In this document: piece by piece, positions 54,531 to 64,000 of the stretch
Numbering within the stretch: position 1 is the stretch's first letter
Layout of the letters: each line of letters begins with the position of its first letter
DNA from: Tumebacillus sp. BK434
GTDB lineage: Bacteria > Bacillota > Bacilli > Tumebacillales > Tumebacillaceae
Reading direction: 5' to 3'
DNA length: 64,000 nt
Assembly: GCF_004340785.1 (NCBI RefSeq)
Contig: NZ_SLXS01000003.1
Coordinates: 591,689-655,688, forward strand
The notes under the pieces: model-generated
Told to the model about the DNA's origin: nothing
Database searches by the model: none
Seen by the model: only the letters and a program-made list of their open reading frames with translations
Position numbers and translations under genes: made by a program

Positions 54531-55349
54531 ATGATGGACACGGGATTGACACGAACGTATCAGGTCGAACTTTTCTTCGACGAACGGCCTGAGCTCGATC
54601 AGGAAGCGCTGCGCAAAAGCTTAAAAGCGCGCGTCGGCATCGTAGAACCGCTGGAGACCGGCGAGCAGAGCACAGATCTGCTGGCTTTTTTCCTGCACAA
54701 TCATGCGGTGGAATTCAAAGGCGGCCAAGTGCCGGTGCAAACGGCGATGCATCTGGTCGAAGGCCCGCCCAATTTTGATAAATTAGCTCCGGCGCTCGGC
54801 CAGTCGTTCCACTGGACAGGCGCGCGGGAAGCGTTAGCAGGCTGTCGCTACACGATGCTGATCCACGACCTGTGGGCAATCGCGATGCCGTACAAAGCGC
54901 GGATGGAGCTGTTTCATCAGATCGTGCAGGCGGTCATGGAGATCGCCAAGCCGAGAGCGCTGTACTGGCCGCTCAGCCAGCTGTTGACCGAGCCGGGCGA
55001 CTACCTGGCGTCACAGGAACTGGAGCCGAAAGACCTGTTGAACGGCGCAGTCTCGCTGCGCTTTTTCCATGTCGACGGAAGGCCCGGCGAAATGATCGTC
55101 GACACGCTGGGCTTGGCGGTGCACGGGCTGCCCGATGTGCAATGCCACTTCGCCGGGCTCGACCCGAATGAAGTGGGCAGCCACTTGTACAACATTGCAC
55201 ACTATCTGTTCGACCACGGAGATCTCATCGAAGATGGGCACACGATCGAAGGCACGATGCCCGGAGAGAAATGGCGCTGCCGCCGCGAGCTGTCACTGGT
55301 CGGGCCGGAGCGCGTCGTGCTGAACCTCGATACCGGTACCATCAGGTAA
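54531..55349 (+). CDS. DUF4261-like protein
   Basis: A 272-residue protein beginning MMDTGLTRTYQVELFFDERP. Later parts HDLWAIAMPYKARMELFHQIV, ALYWPLSQLLTE, LRFFHVDGRPGEMIVDTLGLAVHGLPDVQCHF and a GHTIEGT ending look like the DUF4261 family. No signal peptide or helix. ATG at 54531 follows CTGGAG; a TTG at 54498 would add 11 residues but has a poor RBS. Divergent from paiB. Terminator after the gene. Function unknown. Confidence 0.8.
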   Translation: MMDTGLTRTYQVELFFDERPELDQEALRKSLKARVGIVEPLETGEQSTDLLAFFLHNHAVEFKGGQVPVQTAMHLVEGPPNFDKLAPALGQSFHWTGAREALAGCRYTMLIHDLWAIAMPYKARMELFHQIVQAVMEIAKPRALYWPLSQLLTEPGDYLASQELEPKDLLNGAVSLRFFHVDGRPGEMIVDTLGLAVHGLPDVQCHFAGLDPNEVGSHLYNIAHYLFDHGDLIEDGHTIEGTMPGEKWRCRRELSLVGPERVVLNLDTGTIR

Positions 55350-55367
55350 TGGGTGATGTGAAAAGGG

Positions 55368-55402
55368 AACCAAACTTTCGCTTGCGGAGTTTGGTTCTTT
55401 TT
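55368..55402 (+). terminator. Terminator of the DUF4261-like gene
   Basis: AACCAAACT (55368-55376) pairs with AGTTTGGTT (55388-55396), followed by C-TTTTT. Confidence 0.92.
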
Positions 55403-55444
55403 AATATGCTTGTGCACACACGACAGAAGAGGGGGAATCTGGGA

Positions 55445-56047
55445 ATGGAGATTTTGCTGATTCGTCACGGGGAGTCGGAAGCCGACCTGCTGGGCGTACA
55501 TGAGGGGCGGGCCGATTTTTCCTTGACCGGGCTGGGGCGCCGGCAGGTAGCCGCGATGGCGGAGCGCGTGGCGGCGGAACTGATGCCGGAGCGCATCTTC
55601 AGCAGCACGCTGCAGCGGGCGCAGCAGACGGCAGCGGTGCTGGCAGAGACGACGGGCGTGGAGCTGCAGTTCTTGCCCGACCTGATGGAGATCAACAACG
55701 GCAAGCAGGCCGGACTGCCGCTTGAAGAAGGCAACCGCCTGCATCCGATCCCGGCGCTGCCGCATGTGCCGTTTGCAGACGGCGAGTCGTGGTTCCAGTT
55801 CCGCATGCGGGCGGAAAGCGTGCTGTCGGAGATTGTGACGGCGTGTGCCGGGAAGCATGAACGCATCGCCATCGTGTCGCACGGCGGGATGATCTCGGCG
55901 CTGATCCAGTCGTTTTTGCGGATGCCGGCGATCAACTCCTGCTATTTTCACTCCGGCGATACGGCGATTCATGTGCTGGTGCATCAGGAACCGCAACGGG
56001 TGGTAAAAGTGATGAACGATACGAAGCATTTGAGCACGCTGGCCTAG
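55445..56047 (+). CDS. Histidine phosphatase family protein
   Basis: A 200-residue phosphoglycerate-mutase-like phosphatase: the catalytic LIRHGESEAD at residues 5-14, FSSTLQRAQQTA, the acid-base region LMEINNG and the second catalytic IAIVSHGGMI. Substrate unknown (members include sugar phosphatases and GpmB-like enzymes). ATG at 55445 is chosen because the catalytic RHG comes directly after; the open frame back to 55271 overlaps the previous gene. Terminator after the gene. Confidence 0.92.
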   Translation: MEILLIRHGESEADLLGVHEGRADFSLTGLGRRQVAAMAERVAAELMPERIFSSTLQRAQQTAAVLAETTGVELQFLPDLMEINNGKQAGLPLEEGNRLHPIPALPHVPFADGESWFQFRMRAESVLSEIVTACAGKHERIAIVSHGGMISALIQSFLRMPAINSCYFHSGDTAIHVLVHQEPQRVVKVMNDTKHLSTLA

Positions 56048-56137
56048 CTGAGCGGCTCGCGCGTCAATACGTCCACCGGCAGGCGTCCGGATTTTTGTCG
56101 AACAAAAAGCCGCGGAACGTCGCTTGTCGCAGGTGGT

Positions 56138-56167
56138 GAAGCAGAGGCGTGTGCCCTGCTTCTTTTT
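56138..56167 (+). terminator. Terminator of the histidine phosphatase gene
   Basis: GAAGCAG (56138-56144) pairs with CTGCTTC (56156-56162), followed by T5. Confidence 0.85.
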
Positions 56168-56726
56168 ATTTGAGGTTCAACGTCGTTTTCAGCAGATGCT
56201 CCGCCTGTTTCCAGAAGCCGGGGACGGCGCGAGTACCGCGGTCGAGGGTGAGCTGTCCGTAAGTTGGCGAGCTCGGGCTGCTGCAGTCGCGCGACCAGTT
56301 TTGCAGCCAGACTTTCCAGCTCGGCTCTGCACTCGACTCGTCGCGCACCACTTTGAAGGGCATCGACGGTTCCGGACAGGACGATTTTTCTTTGTAGTCA
56401 ATTTCCAAAAGGTATTCGACCGTGTTCGCGTCGATCTTCGTTTCGGACAGGATGTTCATCGCGACGACCGTCTGGTTTTGCATCCCTTGTTCATAATCGG
56501 TGCGTTGAAAGGCGAAATCGCCTTCATAATCGTCGTCGCGCACGATGCCGATGACGCTGTCGACGTCATTGTTTTGAGCAGCCGCCATAAAAATCTGGAT
56601 CGCCTCTTTTGGCGTGGCTGCCACCACTTTCGGGGCGGACAGCGAACTTTTCAAATAGAGCGGCGTCGCCATGAGCAGGATCAGGAGGAAAGGGGATAGG
56701 ATCAGGGCAATTTTTTTCAAGTTCAT
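56166..56726 (-). CDS. Membrane-anchored NTF2-like (DUF4878-type) protein
   Basis: A 186-residue protein with an N-terminal helix (IALILSPFLLILLMATPLYL) and an outside domain that begins TPKEAIQIFMAAAQNNDVDSVIGIV, the usual start of DUF4878/lumazine-binding-like domains. Two Cys (SSCPEPS, RDCSSPS) could form a disulfide. The start overlaps the VanW-like gene stop (ATATGA), so the two are co-translated. Function unknown. Confidence 0.8.
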   Translation of the reverse strand: MNLKKIALILSPFLLILLMATPLYLKSSLSAPKVVAATPKEAIQIFMAAAQNNDVDSVIGIVRDDDYEGDFAFQRTDYEQGMQNQTVVAMNILSETKIDANTVEYLLEIDYKEKSSCPEPSMPFKVVRDESSAEPSWKVWLQNWSRDCSSPSSPTYGQLTLDRGTRAVPGFWKQAEHLLKTTLNLK

Positions 56727-57544
56727 ATTACGGACTCCTCTCCATGCGACAATAGCGGGCTGTACATCATGTAAGCGTGATTTTCGGTGACAAATTCATC
56801 GCCGGTCTCCCGCCCCTGCCGGTCATATACTTTGCGCCAGATCTGGTTGTGCCGGGTAAAACCGCCCCAGTAGTGCTGCTGGAAACGATGCTCTTTTTCA
56901 TAGACGCGATAGGTCACTTCGGCCGGCCGCTTCGCGCGCCATTCGCCGACGAGATCGGTGTCGGTCAGGTAGATGTGCAGGCAGAAGGTCTGATCGGTGT
57001 CGTTGCGAATCTGCAGGTCGACATAGTTGTAGGCGCAAGTAGCGCCACTGCCAAAGGGCTGTGTGCGGTTGCTGTCCGGAAACACGTCGTATTGATGCCG
57101 AAAGCGTTCGGTGACGGTGAGCGGCGTGTGCAGCGTGATCCAGTAGAGCAGATTGGACAGCTGGCACAGCCCGCCGCCATATCCCGGCTGAAAGCCGCCG
57201 CCGTGCAGCACCATGCCTTGCTTGTAGCCGTTGCGCTTGCTCGGCGAGCCGATCAGCTTCCAATAGCTCATCGTCTCCCCCGGCTGCAGCACCAGCCCGT
57301 CCAGCTTCGGCACGGCGAGGCGCAAGTTGTGCACCTTGTTCTCCTGCAGCCACATCTCCACGTTGCGCAGCTGCCGGTACAGCGGCGTCCGATGCTCCGC
57401 CTGCACAGCCGCAAACGCCGCCGCATCCGCCTTCCCGCTCGCATACGCCGTCCCCGACAGATACCACTGCCCCATCCGTCGCGCCGTATAATACAACCGC
57501 CCCGCCTGCATCCGCAGCCAAGAGCGGTGGATCGGTTCTTGCAT
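56723..57544 (-). CDS. VanW family protein
   Basis: A 273-residue protein containing the VanW domain: LVLQPGETMSYWKLIGSPSKRNGYKQG, then GGGFQPGYGGGLCQLSNLLYW and RFRHQYDVFPDSNRTQPFGSGAT. VanW-like proteins occur widely in Bacillota and take part in cell-envelope functions that are not well defined; this copy is not in a vancomycin cluster. ATG follows AGGAGCGACC. A 21-base perfect palindrome lies 20 bases upstream of the start. It forms a two-gene operon with the membrane-anchored DUF4878-like gene. Confidence 0.9.
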   Translation of the reverse strand: MQEPIHRSWLRMQAGRLYYTARRMGQWYLSGTAYASGKADAAAFAAVQAEHRTPLYRQLRNVEMWLQENKVHNLRLAVPKLDGLVLQPGETMSYWKLIGSPSKRNGYKQGMVLHGGGFQPGYGGGLCQLSNLLYWITLHTPLTVTERFRHQYDVFPDSNRTQPFGSGATCAYNYVDLQIRNDTDQTFCLHIYLTDTDLVGEWRAKRPAEVTYRVYEKEHRFQQHYWGGFTRHNQIWRKVYDRQGRETGDEFVTENHAYMMYSPLLSHGEESVI

Positions 57545-57563
57545 GAGTGGTCGCTCCTTTTTT

Positions 57564-57584
57564 GCTAATCATTCCCAATGATTA
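57564..57584. promoter_or_regulatory. Perfect palindrome upstream of the VanW-like gene
   Basis: CTAATCATT-CCC-AATGATTAG: nine-base arms around three bases, 20 bases upstream of the VanW-like start. It lies where a repressor would block transcription. The half-site resembles Fur-like boxes only partly. There is no U-run, so it is not a terminator. Confidence 0.6.
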
Positions 57585-57602
57585 GACTACAGAAAGCAGC
57601 AA

Positions 57603-57881
57603 TTGGTTACAATACCTCACAACCTGAATTTTCCACTGGAACAAAGTGGATCTTTTGCTCATTCGTCCTGCCAGTACACTCAACTTAACCAGATTGATCA
57701 CGCATCTTTTCTTGATGACCTGACGCAGATGGTCGAGAGAATCCCCGCGCGAATCCTCACTGCTTCTGTAAACAAGGAGGAGCTCTGCAAAAAAGCGTTA
57801 AATATGCTGAACCAAGGTCTGTCCAAGATTCGATCAGGACTGGCCTTTTTGTCCATTCAGGCATCCCAACATCCCGCCTAA
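57603..57881 (+). other. Unsupported open frame in a gene-poor stretch
   Basis: The 386-base gap between the VanW-like gene and the pro-peptide holds a 92-codon frame (TTG start, no RBS). Its C-terminal half (SVNKEELCKKALNMLNQGL) looks protein-like, but a terminator-like hairpin (GGTCTGTCC/GGACTGGCC then T5, about 57825-57850) lies inside the frame. It may be the relic of a gene. Confidence 0.3.
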
Positions 57882-57920
57882 AAAATCGAAAACCCCATAT
57901 GGAACGAGCCATAAGGGGTT
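57880..57920 (-). terminator. Terminator of the RRNPP regulator/pro-peptide operon
   Basis: AACCCC-A-TATGG-aacgag-CCATA-A-GGGGTT (57891-57920) forms a near-perfect hairpin; the minus-strand transcript continues TTTTCGATTTTTT. It lies 11 bases after the pro-peptide stop. Confidence 0.9.
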
Positions 57921-57930
57921 GAAAGGAAGA

Positions 57931-58086
57931 TTACTTGGTTTGTGCCAACGGATCTGGATCGAAAATGTTCGGTTTCACAACCAAGGGATCCGGATCAAAA
58001 ATTTTGGCGGATGCAGCAGATCCTGCAACTGCCTGTGTTGCGAAAATTGCGACAAACAGCAAGGCAAGTACTCCATACTTCTTCAT
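57931..58086 (-). CDS. Secreted 51-residue pro-peptide with duplicated heptapeptide (candidate pheromone)
   Basis: A signal peptide (MKKYGVLALLFVAIFATQAVAGSAA) is followed by a short tail in which IFDPDPL occurs twice, separated by VVKPN. The two copies are identical in protein but use partly different codons (ATTTTTGATCCGGATCCC... and ATTTTCGATCCAGATCCG...), so selection acts on the peptide. The ATG overlaps the regulator stop by four bases (ATGA), with GAGGGG upstream. Position and layout match pheromone genes of the RRNPP family (Phr, NprX, PapR, AimP). The mature signal is predicted to be a heptapeptide around IFDPDPL, taken back up by an oligopeptide permease. Too short for standard annotation. 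Confidence 0.85.
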   Translation of the reverse strand: MKKYGVLALLFVAIFATQAVAGSAASAKIFDPDPLVVKPNIFDPDPLAQTK

Positions 58087-59372
58087 AGAACAATACCCCT
58101 CTCTTCTAATATCAGCCGGCTGTAGCCCCGAACTTCCTTCGTGATGCCAAATGCGCGCTTGTAATCGTCCGCTTCGAGGTACAACTCAGCAAGATCATAC
58201 ATCGTGTCATCCCATTCGGTGATCGCATCCATGTGCTTGAAGCAGTCAGCCGCCATCTGATACCGGCGGATCGCTTCGTCACGCTGATTGCGTGCTTTGG
58301 CGATCTGTCCGTGAATGCGATTGATCCACCCTTGATACATATGCAGTTCGGGCAGCCAGCCGCGGGCATCACGGCACAGCTCCGCTGCTCTTTGCAAATC
58401 CCCCTGCTGCAATCGAAGTTTTGCGAGTTCGACGATCGCCATCCCCATCTCTTCCTTCTGCCCCAGTTCCTTGAGTTTAGCGATCCCCTGCTCCAGCATC
58501 GCTTCCGCTTCTTCAACCATTCCCTTGTCTGCTTGAAGAACTGCGCACGTCACTTGGAGCTTGACCGTCATCAGCACATTGTCCAATCCATTAAAAATGG
58601 CTGTGGCGCGCTCCGAATAGTCCGAGGCTTTCTCCAGATCATTCAGACGTTTGTACGACATCCCAAGTCCCATGTAGACATGACCGATCTCGTACAAACT
58701 CCCCACCGACTCATACAAGCCCGACGCCCCATTATAATAATCGAGCGCTTCGGTCAAGTTGCCCAGCTTCGAGTGCACCAGCCCCAGATTAAACAAAATG
58801 CTCGCCTTCAAAAATACGTCCTGCTCTTCCATCTTGTCCGCTTCTTCCAGGCCCTTGTGCCACTGGTACGCGGCGAGCTGGTAGCGTTTGCGGCGGAATT
58901 CGACGAGGCCGATGTTTTTCAGGGTGAGGGCCTGTTGCTGGTGGTCCTGGCGGAGGATCGACAGCTCGTACACTTGGTTGAACAGCTTCTCCGCTTCGGG
59001 CAGCTGGCCGGTGTGGAGGTAGCAGTCGGCCAGCTCAAACATGATGTCCATCGTCGAGATCTGGGTGCGCGGCGTCTCCAGCAGCTCTTTTAGCAGCGGG
59101 ATCGCCGAACTGTGCTCTTTGGCCGCCACCATCGCGCGCGCCATCTTGTAGGTGCTCACATACTCCAGATTCAGGTCGACATCTGACAGCAGCTTCTCAA
59201 GCGGCACCTCGAGCCTTTCTGCAACTGCGAAAAGAATCTTGTACGACGGCCGCGCCCGATCGGACTCGATCTGGGAGATCATGCTCGGTGTGCAAAGTCC
59301 TTTTGCCAGGTCAATCTGGGTGATTCCTTTCTTCATGCGCAACTCTCGAATGCGCTGCCCAAGGGAAAACAT
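58083..59372 (-). CDS. RRNPP-type regulator (HTH plus TPR repeats)
   Basis: A 429-residue cytoplasmic protein with an XRE-type helix-turn-helix (about 6-60: LGQRIRELRMKKGITQIDLAKGLCTPSMISQIESDRARPS) and then about eight TPR-like repeats. This is the layout of PlcR, NprR and AimR: transcription factors that bind a re-imported peptide in the TPR groove. Length matches NprR. ATG at 59372 is chosen after AGGTGG; ATG at 59390 has no RBS. The gene directly following, with a four-base overlap, encodes a secreted peptide with a repeated heptapeptide, its likely ligand. Target genes not visible; autoregulation is suggested by repeats in its promoter. Confidence 0.9.
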   Translation of the reverse strand: MFSLGQRIRELRMKKGITQIDLAKGLCTPSMISQIESDRARPSYKILFAVAERLEVPLEKLLSDVDLNLEYVSTYKMARAMVAAKEHSSAIPLLKELLETPRTQISTMDIMFELADCYLHTGQLPEAEKLFNQVYELSILRQDHQQQALTLKNIGLVEFRRKRYQLAAYQWHKGLEEADKMEEQDVFLKASILFNLGLVHSKLGNLTEALDYYNGASGLYESVGSLYEIGHVYMGLGMSYKRLNDLEKASDYSERATAIFNGLDNVLMTVKLQVTCAVLQADKGMVEEAEAMLEQGIAKLKELGQKEEMGMAIVELAKLRLQQGDLQRAAELCRDARGWLPELHMYQGWINRIHGQIAKARNQRDEAIRRYQMAADCFKHMDAITEWDDTMYDLAELYLEADDYKRAFGITKEVRGYSRLILEERGIVL

Positions 59373-59414
59373 TTGCAATCCACCTGCCATTTCTATTTTA
59401 TCTTATCTGCTTAG

Positions 59415-59484
59415 ATTATACAATAGGAGAATTAATTTGTCCATAAAGACTTTACTATCATTTTATGTTTAAAGCTAATTTGTC
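59415..59484 (-). promoter_or_regulatory. Promoter of the RRNPP regulator with direct repeats
   Basis: On the minus strand TGGACA (59438-59443) and TATAAT (59415-59420) are 17 bases apart. The nonamer GACAAATTA occurs twice (59433-59441 over the -35, and 59476-59484), 43 bases apart (four helical turns). Candidate binding sites for the regulator itself. Confidence 0.6.
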
Positions 59485-59711
59485 GAATCATACAACTTTT
59501 TTGATAGCCATTTACAGGAATCCTCTTCCGTTTTGCAGGGTCTTACGCACACTTTCGACCCGTTTTTGGGCATAAAAAACCGCCCCTGGCACAAGGCGCA
59601 GAGGCGGATGCAACCGACCGTCAGTTTTTCCAAACCAGCGGTCATCGCAATAGGAAAGTAGTGGTGTGATTCCGTCAACTCCATCGTACGATGAATCAAA
59701 TATGAAGTCAA
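59475..59711 (-). other. Possible zinc-ribbon gene or relic
   Basis: In this 78-codon frame the end reads LCALCQGRFFMPKNGSKVC and then VRPC, a CxxC-13-CxxxC pattern like a zinc ribbon, followed by a basic helix. No good RBS could be found for any start (an internal ATG at 59573 has GGGGCGG upstream). The rest of 59373-59791 carries the regulator promoter and no other gene. Confidence 0.3.
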
Positions 59712-59791
59712 CCGTTATCAGAAAATTTTTGATCATTACACGATGGTTACGAGAAGATTTCACGCAAGTTGCAACAGTGTCAAATCAACGC

Positions 59792-61987
<2,196 letters not shown>

Positions 61988-62095
61988 ATGTACGAAGTAC
62001 CTCCTGTGCCTTGCAGCATTGTTACTTACTGTTTCGTTCCCTTGCCAGTCAATTCCTATCTTGCTCCGAATTGGACATACTCTTGCCAAAACCAT

Positions 62096-62133
62096 GCAAA
62101 AAGACGGAGCGCTCAGGACGCTTCCGTCTTTTT
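62096..62133 (-). terminator. Terminator of the PAP2 gene
   Basis: AAGACGGA (62101-62108) pairs with TCCGTCTT (62123-62130); the minus-strand transcript ends TTTTTGC. The stop codon lies in the loop. Confidence 0.9.
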
Positions 62134-62751
62134 CTGCTGATAATACCAAACGGCAAAAGTGAGCAGGCTGGCCCCGCCCAAAAAGCCGCCGACCACATCG
62201 CTCGGATAATGGACGCCAAGATAGATCCGCGACGTGCCGATCAGCAGCACCATCGCGATGCAGACGAGCAGCAGCGCGGTGCGCCACAACTTGTTCTCCA
62301 CTTTCAGCCAGATCAAAAAGCCGAGGATACCGTACAAAGCAAACGCCGACATCGAGTGTCCGCTCGGGTAGGAAAAACCGTCCGCGTGCACCAGCGGATT
62401 GAGTTCGGGACGCACGCGCTGGAACACATTTTTGAGCAGGAAGTTGAACACGCCCGACGAGATCACCACCGCCAGAAACAGCGCCAATTCCATCCGTGAA
62501 CTGCCGAGGTGATAGAGCAAGAACAACGCCGTCAGCGAGATCGCCGCCACGGTGGCCGCATCGCCGATCGTCGTAAACAAGACCATGACTTGGGTGGCCA
62601 GATCGGAGTGCCACCCGTTGACCAGATCGATCACCCAGCTGTCAAACCCGACGACCCGGTCCCAGTGAATCAGCTGCGCAATCGCCAGCAGACCTGCCAA
62701 GGCGAGCACGCTGAGAAAAAAAGCTTTCGTCAACTGCAGATTCAGCCGCAC
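62113..62751 (-). CDS. PAP2-family membrane phosphatase
   Basis: A 212-residue protein with about five helices and the three PAP2 motifs in order: KNVFQRVRP, PSGHS and SRIYLGVHYPSD. Such enzymes dephosphorylate undecaprenyl diphosphate (BcrC-like) or phosphatidylglycerophosphate/phosphatidic acid; the sequence does not decide. GTG at 62751 is preferred because GAGGTG lies six bases upstream; GTG at 62760 is within that RBS. Confidence 0.93.
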   Translation of the reverse strand: MRLNLQLTKAFFLSVLALAGLLAIAQLIHWDRVVGFDSWVIDLVNGWHSDLATQVMVLFTTIGDAATVAAISLTALFLLYHLGSSRMELALFLAVVISSGVFNFLLKNVFQRVRPELNPLVHADGFSYPSGHSMSAFALYGILGFLIWLKVENKLWRTALLLVCIAMVLLIGTSRIYLGVHYPSDVVGGFLGGASLLTFAVWYYQQKKTEAS

Positions 62752-62815
62752 GAAACGCACCTCGCTCTCTGTAGATCGAAACCTCTCTTAAATTATACGG
62801 ACAAACACAACAAAG

Positions 62816-62845
62816 AAAACCCCGGAATGAATTTCCGAGGTTTTT
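62816..62845 (-). terminator. Terminator of the sugar kinase gene
   Basis: AACC-CGGAA and TTCCG-GGTT form a stem around TGAA; T-runs exist on both strands (TTTTC on the minus strand). It lies about 85 bases after the kinase stop. Confidence 0.75.
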
Positions 62846-62930
62846 GTCATCACTTTGTCATTTCCTGCAAATACAGCTCAGGCTGCAGCCCGTCCAGCTC
62901 GATCACAAACGCCGTCAATGCGAAACAGCT

Positions 62931-63944
62931 TCATCGCTTCCCCGCCTCTTTCACGTTTTGGCGGCGTCGTCCCGCGTACATGAACTCGTACACTTCCTGC
63001 TTCGTCGGCAGGGCGGGGATCGCGCCGAGGCGGGATACGGTCAGCGCGCCGACCGCGTTGGCATAGCGGGCCATCTCTTCGATCTCTTCCGGGATCGACA
63101 GCGAGTAGTCGAGCGAGCGCCCCTGCACGCGGTCGACCAGCTGGCGCAGGAAGCCGGCCACAAAGCCGTCGCCCGCCCCGGTCGCATCGACCGTCGGCAC
63201 GCGAAACGGCAGCACGCGGGCCTGCAAGTCTTGCGTTTTGTAAAAAACGCCCTTCTCAGCGAGCGTCACGAAGACGATCTTCGGCCCCAGCGCCAGCAGC
63301 GCAGCAGCCCCTTGCTCCACGTTCGACGTGCCGGTGAGGAACTCCATCTCCTCTTCGCTGACTTTCAGTACATCGGACAATGAAGCTGTCTCGCGCACCT
63401 TCGCCCGCCCTTCCTCTTCGCGCCCGCGCCACAGCCCCAGCCGAAAATTGACGTCAAAGGAGACGATCACGCCGTGCTCGCGGGCGATCTTTTGCGCTTT
63501 TACCGTCGCGGCGAACGCTTCCGGGAGCAGCTGCGTCACCGAGCCGATGTGGATGACGCGCGCCTGTTTGATCAGGTCTGCGTCGATGTCCGCTTCCTGC
63601 AGCAGCATGTCGGCTGACGGGTTGCGGTAAAAGTGAAAATGGCGGTCGCCCATCCCGTCGATCGCGACGAAGGCCAGACCTGTCTTCGCCTCATCGGTGC
63701 GCACGCAGCCATCCGTCTGCACACCGTAGCTTTGCAAAGTCTGGATCAGGTAATCTCCGAACGGGTCGGTGCTGAATTTGCCGAGAAACGCGGCGCGGCC
63801 CCCGAGCTTGGCGACGCCGACCGCCACGTTGGCAGGCGCGCCGCCGGCCGCCTTGTGAAAGCCGGGCACCCGGTCCAAGGTGATGCCCGTCTCCTGCGGC
63901 ATAAAGTCGATGATCATCTCACCGATCGAAAGCACATCATACAT
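62931..63944 (-). CDS. PfkB-family carbohydrate kinase (fructokinase-like)
   Basis: A 337-residue ribokinase-like enzyme: VLSIGEMIIDFMP at the start, GGAPANVAVGVAKLGG, FYRNPSADMLL (fructokinase-like lid region) and the catalytic VPTVDATGAGDGFVAGF near 245. It phosphorylates a sugar, most likely fructose, from ATP. ATG at 63944 follows GGAGGGTTCTGC. No transporter or regulator is visible; the upstream side leaves the window. The stop codon TGA is followed by 25 more open in-frame codons before another TGA. Confidence 0.92.
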   Translation of the reverse strand: MYDVLSIGEMIIDFMPQETGITLDRVPGFHKAAGGAPANVAVGVAKLGGRAAFLGKFSTDPFGDYLIQTLQSYGVQTDGCVRTDEAKTGLAFVAIDGMGDRHFHFYRNPSADMLLQEADIDADLIKQARVIHIGSVTQLLPEAFAATVKAQKIAREHGVIVSFDVNFRLGLWRGREEEGRAKVRETASLSDVLKVSEEEMEFLTGTSNVEQGAAALLALGPKIVFVTLAEKGVFYKTQDLQARVLPFRVPTVDATGAGDGFVAGFLRQLVDRVQGRSLDYSLSIPEEIEEMARYANAVGALTVSRLGAIPALPTKQEVYEFMYAGRRRQNVKEAGKR

Positions 63945-64000
63945 GCAGAACCCTCCGATCCTCTCATTAGCCTCCAGTATACCACGCAAAGCCCAGCCCT

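Noticed and set aside
61988-62614. Upstream extension of the tex frame
   Set aside because: Runs through the PAP2 phosphatase gene and its terminator in another frame; Tex homology begins at MTDFSK.

Overview
The window comes from the chromosome of a fairly GC-rich endospore-former-type Bacillota, most like Alicyclobacillaceae/Tumebacillus. This is an inference from gene families, Bacillus-type ribosome binding sites (GGAGG), an AhrC/ArgR-type ARG box, the thiL-tsaE-tsaB-rimI-tsaD operon and an RRNPP-type peptide-sensing pair. Coding on the minus strand dominates. Many long plus-strand frames are antisense shadows of GC-rich genes.

Layout. 1-14.2 kb: the start of a hybrid PKS/NRPS assembly line read leftward: a fatty acyl-AMP ligase/ACP/KS/AT/ACP/C/A/PCP megasynthase with an unusual half-condensation tail, a free-standing acyltransferase, and an AT-less KS-DH-KR module that leaves the window. 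14.3-19.9 kb: two export systems, an ABC-2 permease/ATPase pair and a MacA/MacB-like set with a Yip1 protein. 20.0-28.0 kb: carA-carB-argF-argG-argH behind one promoter overlapped by an ARG box. 28-33 kb: small proteins, an MFS transporter, a lipoprotein and two secreted proteins, one with a possible caspase-like His/Cys pair. 33.1-38.0 kb: a compact leftward group of a DUF3050 heme-oxygenase-like enzyme, a 37-residue acidic peptide, a B12-type radical SAM protein, an MNIO(DUF692)-like TIM barrel and a helical partner. This looks like an undescribed peptide-modification (RiPP-like) pathway. 38-44.8 kb: an alkaline-phosphatase-superfamily membrane protein, a cluster of DnaA-box-like sequences, a PrsA/SurA-like foldase, a cell-wall amidase, a CDF metal exporter under an ArsR-type operator, and a PepSY-type membrane protein. 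45.2-47.0 kb: an ATPase/DUF4276 pair resembling OLD/Abi-type defence modules. 47.1-50.9 kb: t6A synthesis genes with rimI and thiL. 51-57.5 kb: glpD and assorted genes (PaiB, phosphatase, VanW and others). 57.9-59.4 kb: an RRNPP regulator overlapping a secreted pro-peptide with the heptapeptide IFDPDPL present twice, probably a new quorum-sensing pair. 59.8-64 kb: tex, a PAP2 phosphatase and a PfkB sugar kinase.

How they fit together. The megasynthase should load a fatty acid, extend it once with malonate, add an amino acid predicted to be glycine, and hand over to a trans-AT type module; the adjacent transporters are natural export candidates. The peptide/radical SAM/MNIO/DUF3050 group and the RRNPP/pro-peptide pair are the two most promising new systems. 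All functions are read from sequence by eye; no database search was run.
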